DNA of 64,000 nt from Medicago truncatula. Its lineage: Eukaryota; Streptophyta; Magnoliopsida; Fabales; Fabaceae. The notes under the pieces are model-generated. The model saw only the letters and a list, made by a program, of their open reading frames with translations. It had not been told where the DNA came from and searched no databases. The DNA lies in assembly GCF_003473485.1 (NCBI RefSeq), contig NC_053045.1:54044494-54108493 (forward strand), in the 5' to 3' direction. Position 1 is the stretch's first letter; each line of letters starts with the position of its first letter. Positions 34,296 to 48,172 of this stretch are shown here, in pieces. Made by a program: the position numbers and the translations under genes.

Positions 34296-37200
34296 TTATT
34301 GATTCTCTGCAGGCTTCCCATCCACAGGTACTAAAGATATCTCTGAACGTCTAGACGCTTCAAAACGTCTAGAAGCTTCTAAACGAGCAGTGAATCCAAC
34401 CGTTGTATGACGAATCGATCTTTGTCTTACCATATCACAAAATTCAGGATCATTTACTTGTCCATCCTTTCTTATCCATTGTACCATTTGATGATACACC
34501 GGGAAGAACCGCACTTGAATGGTAGAATATGCGAAATACGGAAGCAATGCAGCAACAAGGACAAGCAAAGTAAGAATCCAATAAGATGGTGATGGTGCAC
34601 ATGCTTCAGTGAAGACCTTATATGCAGTTGTTGATATAGAAGAATCTATGGCTCCATATGCCATGAGGAAAATGTACCACATTACAATGCTTCCCCATAT
34701 GAATAAATGTTGTATGTATGTAAAGTAAGTGATTGATAATGCCATTTGGCAATTCACCACCCACACAACACATGTGTACACTGTGGCACCAAGAACTTGA
34801 AAGTCAACAACTTGGCCACCTTCACGAAATGCTTGATGCTCCATCGCACGAATGCAGAAGAAGAAGATAATTGTGGAACTTGCTACTCCGTTCAATGCCC
34901 AACCAATTATTCTTTTCCAGCTGAAGAGTAAATTTTGTACACCTTCTTGATATAGTAGTGGAAACTGAAACACAAATGAAACTATTCGTGAGAAGGTGAA
35001 AAGCAATTTAGTCCTTGTCTGCGAATGCTAACACTAAAAGTAAACAGACCCGTAATTTCAACTGATTTTCATTGCAAAGCTAATGAGTTTGTTAAGGCAT
35101 ACCTTGAGACATAATTTGGAGGAGACATCTTGGTCAAAAACTCCCAAAGCAATAACAGGAAGTGAAGTGAAGAATACATTATAAAATGACATGAACCAGT
35201 CATTGTATGCAGCCTGGCCTGAGAATGCGGTATAGATCTCATAGAAGAACAAAGTGAAGCCAAAGGTGATATTCTTGTAAAAGAAGTAGCAGATCTGTCA
35301 AACAAAAAGTGAAGTTTGTCAAAAACAAATAATAGTTTTATTCATCTTTGATGAACCATAATCTTGTAATATTATTATATAACATAAGTGAAGGCGTGAC
35401 AAGATTGTTACCATTGATGAGATCCTTCTGTAACACCAATGTCCATGCACAAGAAGTAAGCGTTCGAGATATCTAAACTGAGCAATGGCGATATCACTTG
35501 ACATAACTGCCTGCATTCCTTCCACACCACTGATACCGATTCCAATATCAGCTTCTTGGAGCATACCAACATCATTTGCACCATCTCCAATAGCTAGAGT
35601 TGTACTACCAGGTCTCATCTTAACCAGTCTAGTAACAAGTGCTTTTTGTTTTGGAGACGAACGACAACATATAACAGATGCGCAACCAATCGCAAGTTCA
35701 AGAAACACGTTCTTTACATCGTCTTCTAGCGCATAAGCAAGAGACTTCCCATCAATGATCAGAGCTAATGCCTCAGAGTTGTCATCTGATTTTGAAAGTA
35801 ACTTCTTTGCCTCCGTTATTTGTTGAACAACACTTGCCTTAATTGCCTGAAGAATCAGAAAGATTGAACTAAAATCAATTTAATTGGAAGAACACATGTT
35901 AAACTATTAAGAACACCAACAATTAAGATTCTAATCTAATGCATTTTGACAAAAAACAAAAAGTGAAAGTGAAGGCTTACCGCTTCAGAAGCAGACTTGT
36001 CCTCCATTTTCTCCAATGTTTTGATTTCAGGAGTATCTGAATTAATGATAATTTGTTTCATTCCTTGTCTAAGCAAACTACAAGCAAATCTGCAGTCACA
36101 GGAAAATTAACTGATCAGTGACATGTTATTATTTGCAAAATACAATATCAAAATTTATGTATATAATCTTTAAACTTACCCAATATTAATTGCTGTCTCC
36201 ATTTTATCGCCGGTCAATACCCATAACTTAATCCCAGCCTGTGCTAGTTTGTCAATGCATTCAGGAACCTATACAACACATAGAACTATTAGCACAAGTT
36301 TTTACGATATAATATAACAATGCTAATGTCAAAATACATAAATAACTGCATGAAAAATTTGAAACCGGTATTTATAACGTACCCCATCTTGTAGTTTATC
36401 TTCAACTGCGGTAGCACCAAGAAGAATCAAATCCTTCTCAATGTTTTGCAATATGTCCTCTACAATCTGCTCTTGATCTGCACTCACTAAGTTTTTAGCA
36501 TCTGTCAACTCTTTATTAAACTGATTGTACTCTTGCTCATCGAGTTCACGATAGGCGAGTATCAAAGTCCTCAAACCAGAATCAGCATATTCATTAATGT
36601 GATACTTAGTCTGCTCTTCAAACTCCCTTCCATTTTTTCCAAGTAGTTCAAACATGACACTGATAGTGAAAACAAGAACGAAAAAACAAGTTAATGTTTT
36701 GAACTTTCGAAACAAAATCAAACGGTAATGATCACATAGTATATTTAAGAAAACAAGGTGTTGCATTAAGCACAAGATTACAAACCTGTCAGCACCTTTG
36801 CTAAGTAGCAGTAGTTTCCCCTTGTGGTCTCTTACGATTACGGACATTCTCTTTCGTGCACTACTAAACTCTAATACATTTAAAAGGTTGTAGGACCTGA
36901 AAATGTGAAATCAAATGATGCTTTTAATACATAACACTAGTTTCATTTGCAGATATATGTAGAAGACATCAGAAAATTAAGCCTTTCGGTCTTTCACAAA
37001 CAAGAACAATTAATAACCATACCTTTCTAATTTCATGTTTGATTGAAGGTCCAATTCATGAAGTGAAATAGCTGCATGTGACCTTTCGTAAAATTCAAAT
37101 CCAAATTCTCTGGCTGCAACCACAAAAGCAGCCTCATCCGGTGATTCAGCTTCGTATGAAATTTTACCAGTTGCTTCATCAACTTCAGGTATTGCAGTAT

Positions 37201-39168
37201 GACATACAGCCAAAACCTTCAGAAAGTTCTGTATTACATTTGCATTAGGTTGTCTCACCCAGTTTCCATTCATGATCCTTTCATCCATAAAGTTAAATCC
37301 TTTAATGTTTGATTTTGTCTCAGCAGCCTTTGCAACATTTTGGTCATTTTTCATTTTCCGGCCGAAATATGAATCTTTTCTCTTTGATAAAGCTCTCTCA
37401 ACTTCTGTAAAACCTCTTCCATAAGCAACACCACCAATAGAACACTTGATAAATTCCATAGAATTGCAAGTCAATGTTCCTGTTTTATCAGAAAGTATGG
37501 TATCAACTTGACCAAGTTCTTCGTTCAAATTCGATGTACGAGCATGCGCTGGCTTATCAGTTTCCTCATGATACATGTTCAAATCTTGGTTGATGAAAAT
37601 GCTTTGAAGAACCTTCACAACTTCAATGGAAACATACAACGAAATCGGAATAAAGTAACCATACAACATCAATGCTGTCAAGAAATGCAGAATGGCTGCA
37701 AGTACTGCTTCATCAGGATCATAGTAAACTTCAGTATGTTCAGGCATAAGGTACCATCTCTTCATTCTTCCATTTTTAATATCCTGCTTCGTCCAAATAC
37801 CAAAGAAAATTGAACCGATGAATGAAACCAAAATTAATAAAAAGAACAAACAGTATATAATCCTATCCATTCTTTTCTCAATCTTGCTTCTCTTGGATGG
37901 AGGATCCGTTGAATTCTGCATAACCTTTGTATCGTGACCGGTAAAGATCACAACACCATAGATAAAATCTGTGTTCTTCAGCTTAGAGTCTCTAAGAAGT
38001 AGCTGCTGAGGTGCAAGTGGATATTGTTGATCATCTCCAAGCTCTAAACTTCCTACAAAGGCATACAAATTTGCGTTTGGATCTTCGCATCTTATGACAG
38101 CCTTGAAATTTTGAAAGCTCGAGTCTTCTTGCAAATTTGAAGTTCCTTCCAGTGCTTGTTTTAGTTTAAGATTTGTTTCTCCGTCGAGATTCATCGTATC
38201 GACATAGCAAATTGCTTCTTCATAGTTTGATGAAAGTAATATGAGATCAGCAGGAAAATACTCATCTTTTTCCACTTTCACTATGTCTCCAACTTTCAAA
38301 TCCCTCCATTTAGATTGGTTAAAAACACCATCTCCACTATGTACTTTCACTTTTCTGTTATTCATCTCTATATCCTGATAAAATCATAAAACAATTTCAT
38401 CATTCACCTAAATTATAGCAATCAGAAAAAACATTCACTATTTCACCAACACACCAAATCTGAATAAAACTTAAGAGATCTTTGACACTTTTTGGATAAA
38501 CAGCTTAATTAAGCGCTTATAGCATGAGTACTTATCATATAAGTACTTATGTATAAGCTATCTCTATATTAAAAAATAAAAAAAAATAAAAAAAGTCAAA
38601 CTGTTTTTATAACAGCTATCAGCTGCTTTCATAATATCATGGAGAGCTTAGAGAAGTAAGCTATCATGGATATATCATAAGTTGTTTCCATAACTTCTCA
38701 CAAGTGCTTATGTCAGTTGATAAACTCCAAACAGTTGTGAATCTGAAATAGTGATTAGAAAACAAACAATACCTGTTTTTTTCTTTGAAAATCTTCAATG
38801 AATTCTTTGGCCATAGTAGCAGCAACCACAACAAGAAGAGGAATAACATTGCTAACAGCAGAATAAGGAGCAATAGGGAAGAAAGACAAAATTGCAACAA
38901 CTAAGAAGTAAAAGTTGGCAACCCTTCTGAATTGTTCAAACAAAGACTTAGGTAGAAAAGTAGCAACTGTATACTTAGTAGTTCTAACATAATTATCACC
39001 ATATGTATAAAGACTAGACATAGCACGTTCTGCATCATTGCAATAAACTTTTCTTGAAAATCCAGGTCCTCCTATAAGTGAATGTTCATCTTGTTTCATT
39101 GATGCTTTACCACATGAAAATGCATGGATCTTACTAAAGTGATGTCTCCTTCTTCTTCCACCAGTCAT
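34296..39168 (-). CDS. Phospholipid-transporting P4-ATPase (flippase), ALA family
   Basis: Nine exons: 39168-38773, 38374-37023, 36896-36786, 36659-36383, 36268-36180, 36089-35981, 35846-35412, 35294-35103, 34964-34296. They total 3630 bp, giving 1209 residues, normal for the family. The protein flips aminophospholipids to the cytosolic leaflet, working with an ALIS (Cdc50) beta subunit. Visible motifs: DGETNLK (about 196), the P4-specific PISL in TM4 (about 375), the phosphorylation site DKTGTLT (Asp about 428), KGAD, LTGDK and [20 protein letters not shown], then C-terminal membrane segments. The N-terminus MTGGRRRR and the FSK/GGPGFSR block match the Arabidopsis ALA4-12 group. The ATG at 39168 fits this group, and the in-frame codon at 39183 is TTG, not a start. 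Intron 1 contains a foldback repeat. No disabling change seen. Confidence 0.96.
38484..38740. repeat. Foldback MITE in intron 1 of the P4-ATPase
   Basis: Left end 'tttttggataaacagcttaattaagcgcttat' mirrors right end 'caagtgcttatgtcagttgataaactccaaa'. Same general family as 4440-4735. It lies wholly within the 38375-38772 intron. Confidence 0.65.
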
Positions 39169-42100
39169 ATCTTCAAAATTCAACTAAACTTTCAAATTTT
39201 CAATGACCCTTTGAATCAAATCTAAAAGTTGTGGACAAAACTTGTTCACAATGAAAGCGCTGAGATTGAAGCAAACCAATGAAATGGTAAAGAATAAGAA
39301 TAAGAATAATAAGAACAAATAAAAAAACAAACCAACCAACTAAAAACTAACTTTTGCTTTATACAAACAACAAAAGAATTGTGTTTTGTGTTTTGTTTCT
39401 GTTTTCTTAGCTGTACAAGAATGATGTTTGTAAAAGATTGATTTTCTCTTGAAAAGATGAAAGATATGTGCTTATAAATGAAAGTGAGTTTGAAAAATGA
39501 AACAAGAACTTAAGACTTGTTAATGTTTGATTGAGTTACAGGTTGAAAAAATATTATGCCATCCCAGTTTGACCAATATGGTGGCTAACAATATTAGACT
39601 TTTCAACATGGAAATGGAACTTTCTCTCTCTTTTTCTTTGTTCATGACTTGGTTGAGAATGCACCATTATTTCAACAAAGTAATGGCATTATTTTTTATA
39701 TATAAAGTTCAACAAACTAGTAATATTTTTATGATATGATTGGTCATTGATGACATTTTTTCTTTTTTTGATAAAAATGACATTTTGTTTGAATATGCAA
39801 TGCAACACATCCTCCATTCATTTGTAAGAATGTGTCAATTCAATGTTTGTTTTGATCAATTATTGATCCTTGATTTATTTATGCTTAAGAGAAAGAAGAT
39901 ATTAAGTTATCATTTGGTTCGAAAATGTATTTATTTAATACCAGGTTCTTCAAAAATTAAATAAAGACTTATCACTAATTTGTTGAAAAAATTATTTCAA
40001 AAATGTTTTTCCTAGTAATAAAAGTTTTTTTTAGGTAATGTAAAAAAAAGTTTTTTAGTCAAAAAATTAATTAAAGCTGCGCTTTTTATGAGCTGTTTGC
40101 TTCCTTGCTTGTCTCAAAATTTATTGATTACTATTATAAACAACGTTAAATTGCCACATGTGAGATAACTATATGTCTAAATAATTCAAGGCTTCTAGAA
40201 AGCAAGAAATGATTGATTTTTTTTCCCTCTTTTTATAATAAGACATGATTTGAATTGAATAGTGCTTAGATTTGGAATAAGATGTTTTAAGAATAAAGCA
40301 TTTTATGGACAAAGTTTTTATGGGCAAAGTTTTAAGAATAAACTTAATTGACAATCTAAACTTATTTGATTTTAAAATTGATTTATTTTAGATATGCATA
40401 GATGGAAACATATACAGTTATTTCACATAAGCGTTTGATCGGATTGGTGTCTGACTAAGGACCATCTACAAAGGGTCTACAATCTAATTAAGTGGACATC
40501 ATCGCTTTCATCACCATACTAGATCAAATCACGACTCTCTAATAAAAATCAGACGATAATATGTGAATTATTTTGGATTGATCGCAAGAGATTAACTATG
40601 TTAGAGTCCATCTTCTATTATATGTTATACACGTAAAAGATCTCTAACCCTTAAAGAAATAGATATTTTCTACTTTGGTTAAACTTTTAGGCTCTTATAA
40701 AACCCTCATAAGCGTAAGTGTTGGAGTCCTTGCATGTGCACCACCTCATAAGAAGAAGTTGTCATTCTCCATTGCATCCAATCAACTTCGATCGTCGTCT
40801 TCAAGTTCATTCATGATCGCTATGTTTAATAAGTCACTGAATCACAGCATTAAAATTGTATATGATGTGTAGGATGATAGTGAGTATCATTTAGGGTAGG
40901 ACCCTACAATTTTTGCTTTAGTGTGTGTGTAGTGTAGCTTGAAAAAATAGATTTCTTCCAATCCGTATTTGGATGGGCTAAAACTTCAATACTCATACTC
41001 TCTTCTTTTTTTGTGGTAGTCGGGATTTGAATCACATACCTTGCATATATTATGCAAGAATGCATTGTTTATATCAACTGAACTAAGCTCACAAAGACAA
41101 TATTCATACTCTCTAAATACCTAAGTTCATGTACCCGAATAATTATTAATTTTTATTTAAAGCATACATGTACCCGAACTTGATACTCACTATTGCAATA
41201 AATCAATAACAAAATATCACTGTAACTAAATTAAAAAATCGATCATTCAAAACTAGCCAGTGATATTCTTACTGAGTAAATTTATCGAAGTAATAATTTT
41301 TTTCACAAGAATGAATTCATAAGTTTACATCTAGCAAGTGATATTCTTACTTGTGATTATAAAGTCATAGCTGACAACACAAATGTTACGTTCTTTTACT
41401 CTCATCAAAATTAGAATCTCTAAGAAAAAATCAAGGGTAAATATTGTAACACAGTCTACCCAAAGATATTTAAAAGTATAATTTAATAATAAAAATATAT
41501 AGGAGATTTTTTATTTTATTTTATACATGCATTTAATGATGTGTTGTCGCGTCAATTAATGAATATGAAAATATATAAATTGTTATATTTATTAATTCGT
41601 GTGACAACACATCATTAATTGGATGTATGTTTAGAATAATTTTTTTTTAAATAATTTGTAGAATAATTATACACTAACATATTATAGTAAACTCACATAA
41701 TAATCATACTTACCTTTGTTAATTTTTTTCTCAATTCTTAATGGGAAATATGGAATATACACTTCTTTTCTAGTTTTAGTCTTTAGATTTTTAAATTATT
41801 GTTTTTTCTCCGCTCTTTTTTTTTTTTTTTTCCTGTTTTGTTTTTCTTCTCCTATGTTGTCATTTGATATATTTTGTGCGAATAAATTGTCATTCGGTAT
41901 CTTTCAACGTACGTACGGTATATATGAGATATCCATTAATTTACTTTTATGAAGATTAGTTTCAAAGTCCAACATAGTGAGTTAGTGACATACCTAACCT
42001 AACTAAATGGAAGGGAGAAGGAGAAAAAAAATTAAATTTATATTTCTTGGTGACAGATGTTAAAAAAATAATCAAGAAAATGATCCATCAACTTGGTAAG

Positions 42101-42635
42101 ATGCTGAGAGAGAAGAAGAAAATGTAAATCCAAAGATAACAAAAGTCTAAGATGTGATGCTGATTGCTGGCTGCGATCGAGTAGTTTAAGGTTGCGTGGG
42201 GGATGGGTCAAAGAGCCTCTTTCACATGCTCTTATTATTATTCAAATTAACAACGATGGCTAATTAAATTAAAAAAAAAAAAAAATGAGCTTAAATTTCT
42301 TAGTCGAAGTTTTAGGTGTAATAATGGGGAGATATGAGTTTACCCCACGAAAGGGGAGCTAAGATTTAAAGTTCAAACAAATTCTCAATTTCATTAATTA
42401 ATCATCATTCATCAAGAATGTTAGTGGTCAATACATTATACAGTATTTAACCAAAAGAAAACTACAAATCTTCTAGATAACTTAGTTGGATGGCATTTTC
42501 TCAATGCAAAAAATGTTTGTTTTTTCAATGAAACTGGGATGGCTCTCAAGGTGTGCTGATTGCTGAAGATGCGGTCACGCATGACCCAATTTTAAGGGTG
42601 CCAAATTTTCACCTTAGCATTTATGTGTTTGCTGG
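39169..42635. other. P4-ATPase 5' flank and intergenic DNA
   Basis: The first 300 bases are probably promoter and 5' UTR of the P4-ATPase. Beyond that it is AT-rich without coding signal. A SINE at 41004-41097 is listed separately. Small frames (such as 40675-40872 and 41716-41952) look incidental. Confidence 0.4.
41004..41097 (-). mobile_element. tRNA-derived SINE with 17-bp TSD
   Basis: On the minus strand it reads 'gagcttagttcagttgatat' (A box), then 'ggtatgtgattcaaatcccgactacc' (degenerate B box), then poly-A. Flanks caatactcatactctct (40987-41003) and caatattcatactctct (41098-41114) differ at one base. Same family as 30763-30850. Confidence 0.85.
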
Positions 42636-43237
42636 TAGGCATGACAATGAAGCGTGATGGGACGGATTGTACCTTCCTCATCCCCAAGATTCATATATTT
42701 ATTTGTTATTTTACATGCATCAAACGGAAATGAGAAATTGAATCTCATTCTCGCCCATGTTAGGTTTGGGGATTTTCGTCTCATTCTCGTTCATGCAATG
42801 AATAATTTATTTTATTAAAAAAAATCACCCCAAGAAAAATGTTGTAATGTATTATTCAATAATATGTTCACTTTAACATTTCGTTAACCGAGAGTGTGAG
42901 ATGATGGAGATCGATGGCTATGAATATGATGAAGAAGAGAGAGAGCTCGAGTGAGTATCATATGATAGATACACTACGGCTGCATGAGTGAAATGATTTA
43001 CCGTTTGAGTTTCTATTTTTATACAAAATGAACAATAAAGTGGTAATAAATTAATTTTCTATATTCGATACGGGTTTGGATTTGGGTTTGGGGTGGTAGT
43101 TATAATCTCGTTACTCGTTTCATATATGTGTTTTGAAATCGGGGAAAACCCAAACTCAATCAAAGTAGAGAAAATTTGTCAAACCGAAGTTTGGTTCGGG
43201 TGGATAAATGTGGGTACGAGTTTTGTTGGCATGCCTA
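42636..43237. mobile_element. Non-autonomous hAT element with 8-bp TSD
   Basis: 602 bp. The left end taggcatgacaa is inversely related to the right end ttggcatgccta. Flanks tttgctgg (42628-42635) and tttgcagg (43238-43245) match at 7 of 8. No transposase is encoded. Confidence 0.8.
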
Positions 43238-43599
43238 TTTGCAGGTAGATAAAGGAATTATATGGTTTTGGATTGATTTTTTGACTTTCAATTATACTTT
43301 TAAACAAATTTGCATATAAAAATGATACATTGTTGGTGCCATTCAAAAATATAAAAGTTTATATTATATTTGTTATGTCATTTGTCTCCTTAGGAAATTA
43401 AGTGCAGTTTGTTAAAAATATGAAAGTGTAAAATATTTACACCTATAAGTTTAATCAAAATCCAAGTAATAAATAATTCCATAAAAATAATGTCCGTAAT
43501 TTATACGCATTAATGTAATAAAAACATCAGACACACAGACATAGTCTATATAAAAATTGATCAAATTCATATTTTATACTTAACACTCAAAATCTCATA

Positions 43600-44092
43600 G
43601 AGGTTTAAATGCTCTTTTGGTCCCTTAACTATTTAATTGGTATCGCTTTGGTCCCTTAACTAAAAAAAAAGATTGTTTGAGGATTTTAAGTTTTTTTTTA
43701 GTCTCGTTTTGGTCCCTTCTGTTAGGTTTCCATTAGGTTTTTAAAAAAAAGACAACTCATGGACACGTGTCACCTTGTCATTGGCTCTGAGTTTTTTTTT
43801 TTACAAAAAAAAAAATCAAAAACAATGATAAAGTGACACGTGTCATTGGTTCTGAGAATTTTTTACAAAAAAATATATAAAAAAATTGTAAAAAAAAAAA
43901 ATCTCAGAGCCAATGACAAGGTGACACGTGTCCACACTTAACGTTTTTTATTAAAACTAACAAAAACCTAACAGAAGGGACCAAAACGAGACTAAAAAAA
44001 AACTTAAAATCCTTAAACAATCTTTTTTTTAATTAAGGAACCAAAGTGATACTAATTAAATAGTTAAGGGACCAAAAGAGCATTTAAGCCTC
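43600..44092. mobile_element. MITE with very long inverted repeats
   Basis: About 490 bp. Its ends 'gaggtttaaatgctcttttggtcccttaactatttaattgg' pair with the right end for well over 100 bases, and inner blocks ('acacgtgtcaccttgtcattggctctga') also pair. RNA from either strand would form a long hairpin. No clear target duplication. Confidence 0.8.
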
Positions 44093-45673
44093 TGATAGAC
44101 ATACCGGAGAGACACTCTTATTTCAATGGAAACACACTTATATATGTGTGACCATTCATTCATTCAAGACCTTACCCATAATACTTCGAAGGGCCAATGA
44201 CATGTAAAAGATTTATTTAGATCGTAAAAAAAAACCATACAAGATAATAGGAAACGTGTCCAAAATAAATAAATATTACAAAATATATAAATGATAAAAA
44301 AATAAATAAGAATAGCATCAGAAAATTACAAGATAATAGGAATAAAAGAAACTATAGTTTTATATCTTTAATTAAAATAAAAATGAAGATATTAAATTAT
44401 TATTTTACAAGATAATAGAAATTTTAGAAAATCTTGATCACATATTAATTCTTCTTGATAAAAATGATTAAAATTAAATTATGTACTCCCATGTTAAAAT
44501 TTTGCGAAAGAATTCTATTTTAAATAATTTTGACGGTCCTTCCTAGGACCCTTATATTTTCCTTTCCCAAAAACGTTTTAGTATGTTTTAGCAATGCTTT
44601 GAAATTTAACAGAAAATACAAGTCAAATATCAAGTGCCGTCTCCGCTCCATGACTTGGTCCTTACGACAATACTTATACACATTGCATGATTTTAGTGTC
44701 TCTTTATACAACATTGTATATAATTTTTTATAATAAGAATTTAAAATAGTTACAAAGAGTAAAAGTAAAAATAAATAAATTATCTAGATCCATTTTTATG
44801 GTACAAAGGTATCATGTCGTTATTAATTAGATCCATTTTACGCGGAAAGAAAGACTATTTGATTTTGACAATTTCATGCATAGCCTATGCTTCCAAGGCT
44901 CACTTATTCTTTGTTAGTTTGGTTATTTTGTGGTGTTTTGCTATTATCGATATGAGATTTTTGTCTTCATTTGAAGGTTCGTTTATTTGTTTTTTTTTCT
45001 TTCTAATTTGTAGAATCTTTTATAGATAGCATTTAGAAGAATCTCGCAGTCAGGGACTCAAGCATATATAACATGCGTAACTTTATGTGTATTTTAAGAT
45101 GATACATGAATGAATTATATACTAAATTAACTAGCAAATGTAAAAAAATTCACAGATCAACTAAATAAAAAAAGTCTCTACAAATTAGAACTGGCCACAT
45201 GAGGAAAGTTATGGAGAAGTTAACACTGTGTTTGGTACCAACCAAAACGAAAGGAATGAAAAAGAAAATGAGACCCACACAAAAAATATTTCCTTCCAGA
45301 TTGAGAAGAAAACTGGAGGGAGACAATGAGTTTGTTTCAATTAGGTTCTGATACATAAAATTTGCTGTACTTTTTATTGAGCCTCAATAATTATCATGCT
45401 GCTATATACGTTTTTTTAATCCAAGTTGATAGGTCTTTTATTAAAAAAAAATATTTAGACTCCTTTTTTTGTGCACCCTTGACCGTACCTTTAAACTACA
45501 TCGTTTAATAGTTTTAAATTTGGACGATAGAACTCTCATTAAATTACTTGTTATTTTTCTATATACTTTTGATGGTCAAATCTTTGAATTCCAATGGCAT
45601 AACCGTGTATTCCAAAAGTATTTCAAAGGTAAGACCATGTTAAAATGTTCCAAAGGCCAACCTTCAACAATGA

Positions 45674-45709
<36 letters not shown>

Positions 45710-48172
45710 GTATTTCAAATGTACTTGTTGATACTAATTAAAAATGAAATGAAAGTTGGTCATATTCCAATTATGTCCAAGCCTTTGGCATACTTAACAG
45801 AGTAATTTCTCTTTTAATTCAACATGTTATTATTTCTCAAAATATATATACCGTGTATATATAATGCATGAAATGACGTCCGAGATACTATTATTCCAAT
45901 ATTATAGTTACAACCTCACATTTTGTGTACCAAAAAAAAACCTCACATTCCAAAAATGACGTCCGAGATAGTATTAGAAACAATATTGGAATAAGGTCAA
46001 GTTCCATTTCACGTGTTATGGTATAGATTGGGATGGCTATTCAATGCCAATACTTATTAGGATGCTCGTATTCATATACCTGATTTGTACACATGACTGG
46101 TCTTTATGAACCTTCTAGATGTCATTGTCAGTGTCACATACCCTCAAAAGAACACACAGATGCAATTTATGCGCGAACGGGTTATTGCTTTCACAAGGAT
46201 CTTCATTCTCTTTCAAGCATCCACAATGAAGATCTTAGATCTTAAGGTCTTAAATGGTTCCACATAGACATACACTTTTTTGTAATTTTTTAATAATAGT
46301 ATCTAACATTCTTTCAAAAAAAAAAATAGTACCTAACATGTACTCAACCACTCCAATAAAGACCATCTAATAAAATATCTAAATGAGTACCACCAGTAAG
46401 TCTTATTATTTACATTTCAACAAAAGAAACTCAACAATGATTATTTTATTAAAAACTAGTGTGGTATCCACTTAAGAATGGGGATTTTAAGTGGGACTCT
46501 AGGTTTTAAGAGACCCCGAAAAAAAAAATCCCCAACGGAGATACCTATTAGGTATCGGATCTTAAATGGTGAAGACATCACCATCGGGGATGGTCTTAGT
46601 GTCCTTTCACACGTTTACCGCAATTGTGGATCACAGGTCATCCGATCAAAATCCAACGACTCTCATTTTGATCATATATTTTAAGTTGAATTGTACAATT
46701 ACAATGCAAGTTGTTTGACTTTATTTAATCTAACGGTGTTTTTTCGTGGTCCGCCGGTGAGGAGATTAATTGAACCCTCACCACAGAATCCATCAAAATT
46801 CATAAGAAAATTATTTAAATAATTATGTTTTGAGTCGTGCAAAATAAGTGTACTTTAAAAAATATGAACTATTACACCCCATATTATATATATAATTCTC
46901 AGTTTATCTTTATTAGTTTTGGCTGCATCGAAAAAATGTGCATAGTTAATTTTTTATTTTTTATGTTAACCTTCTGGTTTCTAGAGGAAATGGGTCTTGA
47001 TAAGTAAAGTCTGGTCAAAAATTATTTTGACCATAAATCAAACTTGAATTCTCTCAAACAAACCGTCCAGGATATCACTTGATTGTGGATAGTTGAATAT
47101 CAAAACTCATATACAACGGTTTTAAATATAAGAAATTTAACCATTTTCACTATTTGTTAAATAAAAACTATTTTCACTATATTTAACAATGTCATTTTCC
47201 TTGTTAAAAAAAAAAAAACAATGCCATTTTCAAAAAGTTCTCGATATAATATTTATTTTTTAACGACTGTTTTAGTCTCTTACTTTTCTATAACAAATTT
47301 TACACCGGACCCTTTTGAGAAGAAAAATAATTAGATTAAGTAAACTAATTGCGGTTAACTATATTTCTTAGTAAATGTAAAATTAATTACATTTACTTTT
47401 TTTTATAACTTTATCAAGACAAAGAGAATTGATCAATAAATCAAGACATAAAGATGCATACTAGTAAGTACTGTATACACTACAATTATTAGCAGCATCA
47501 TCTAAATATCTACATTGGTAAGGTGTACTGATATTTTCCAAGTCCAAAAATTTGCTAACCTCGCAAGAAGCTTTAAGTTTGAAGCAAAAAGTGGTACCCA
47601 GAATCACCGGTAATGTTATAAAATAATAAGTGGCATTAATGATTGTTAATTTGGAGCTGTGCCACTTCACAATCCTCTGGCAAGGTATTGAACCCCTTCA
47701 ATTATGCACTGCGTTGACTATGATAATTCGACATCCGTCTAATCTATCACTATACTTTAAGGTATCCCGTTTAGATTTATCCCAGTTTCATAATGACCAA
47801 AAAAAGGATATCCTGATTTTATTTATCACATACATTGCTACTCAGGTTCCTGAGAAGAAAGGTCTAAGTTCCCCTAATATTTTTTTGGGCATAGAACTCC
47901 CTGATTATGTCTAAGACCATATCAGGTAAACATTCCATTTCCCTAAAATTATAAAGGATTGGGTAGGGAAATTGAAATAAACAGCATTCCTTCAAAGCGG
48001 TGAATCACAAAACCTAGTCACAATAGGAGGCTTGAGTTTAGCTCAGAGCAAATGAAATGCATAAGCTGCACCTCAGCATCACAACCCCATAACACACAAC
48101 ATTTTCCAGTACAGCAACTATCCTCCAGCAAAACTCAAAAGTTATTGAGAGTAAAGGAAACAGGTACCTCAC
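44093..48172. other. Gene-poor intergenic region
   Basis: AT-rich. Contains an (ATA)n microsatellite at 45674-45707 and a small duplication in which 'aatgacgtccgagata' occurs at about 45873 and again at about 45956. About 48000-48172 should be TGH 3' UTR. Frames at 46478, 47461, 47630 and 48052 show no gene-like features. Confidence 0.4.

Noticed and set aside
37508..37813. 101-codon plus-strand ORF
   Set aside because: Shadow of the long second exon of the P4-ATPase.
39168..39183. Longer N-terminus for the P4-ATPase starting at 39183
   Set aside because: The codon at 39183 is TTG, not ATG. The family start MTGGRRRR coincides with the ATG at 39168.
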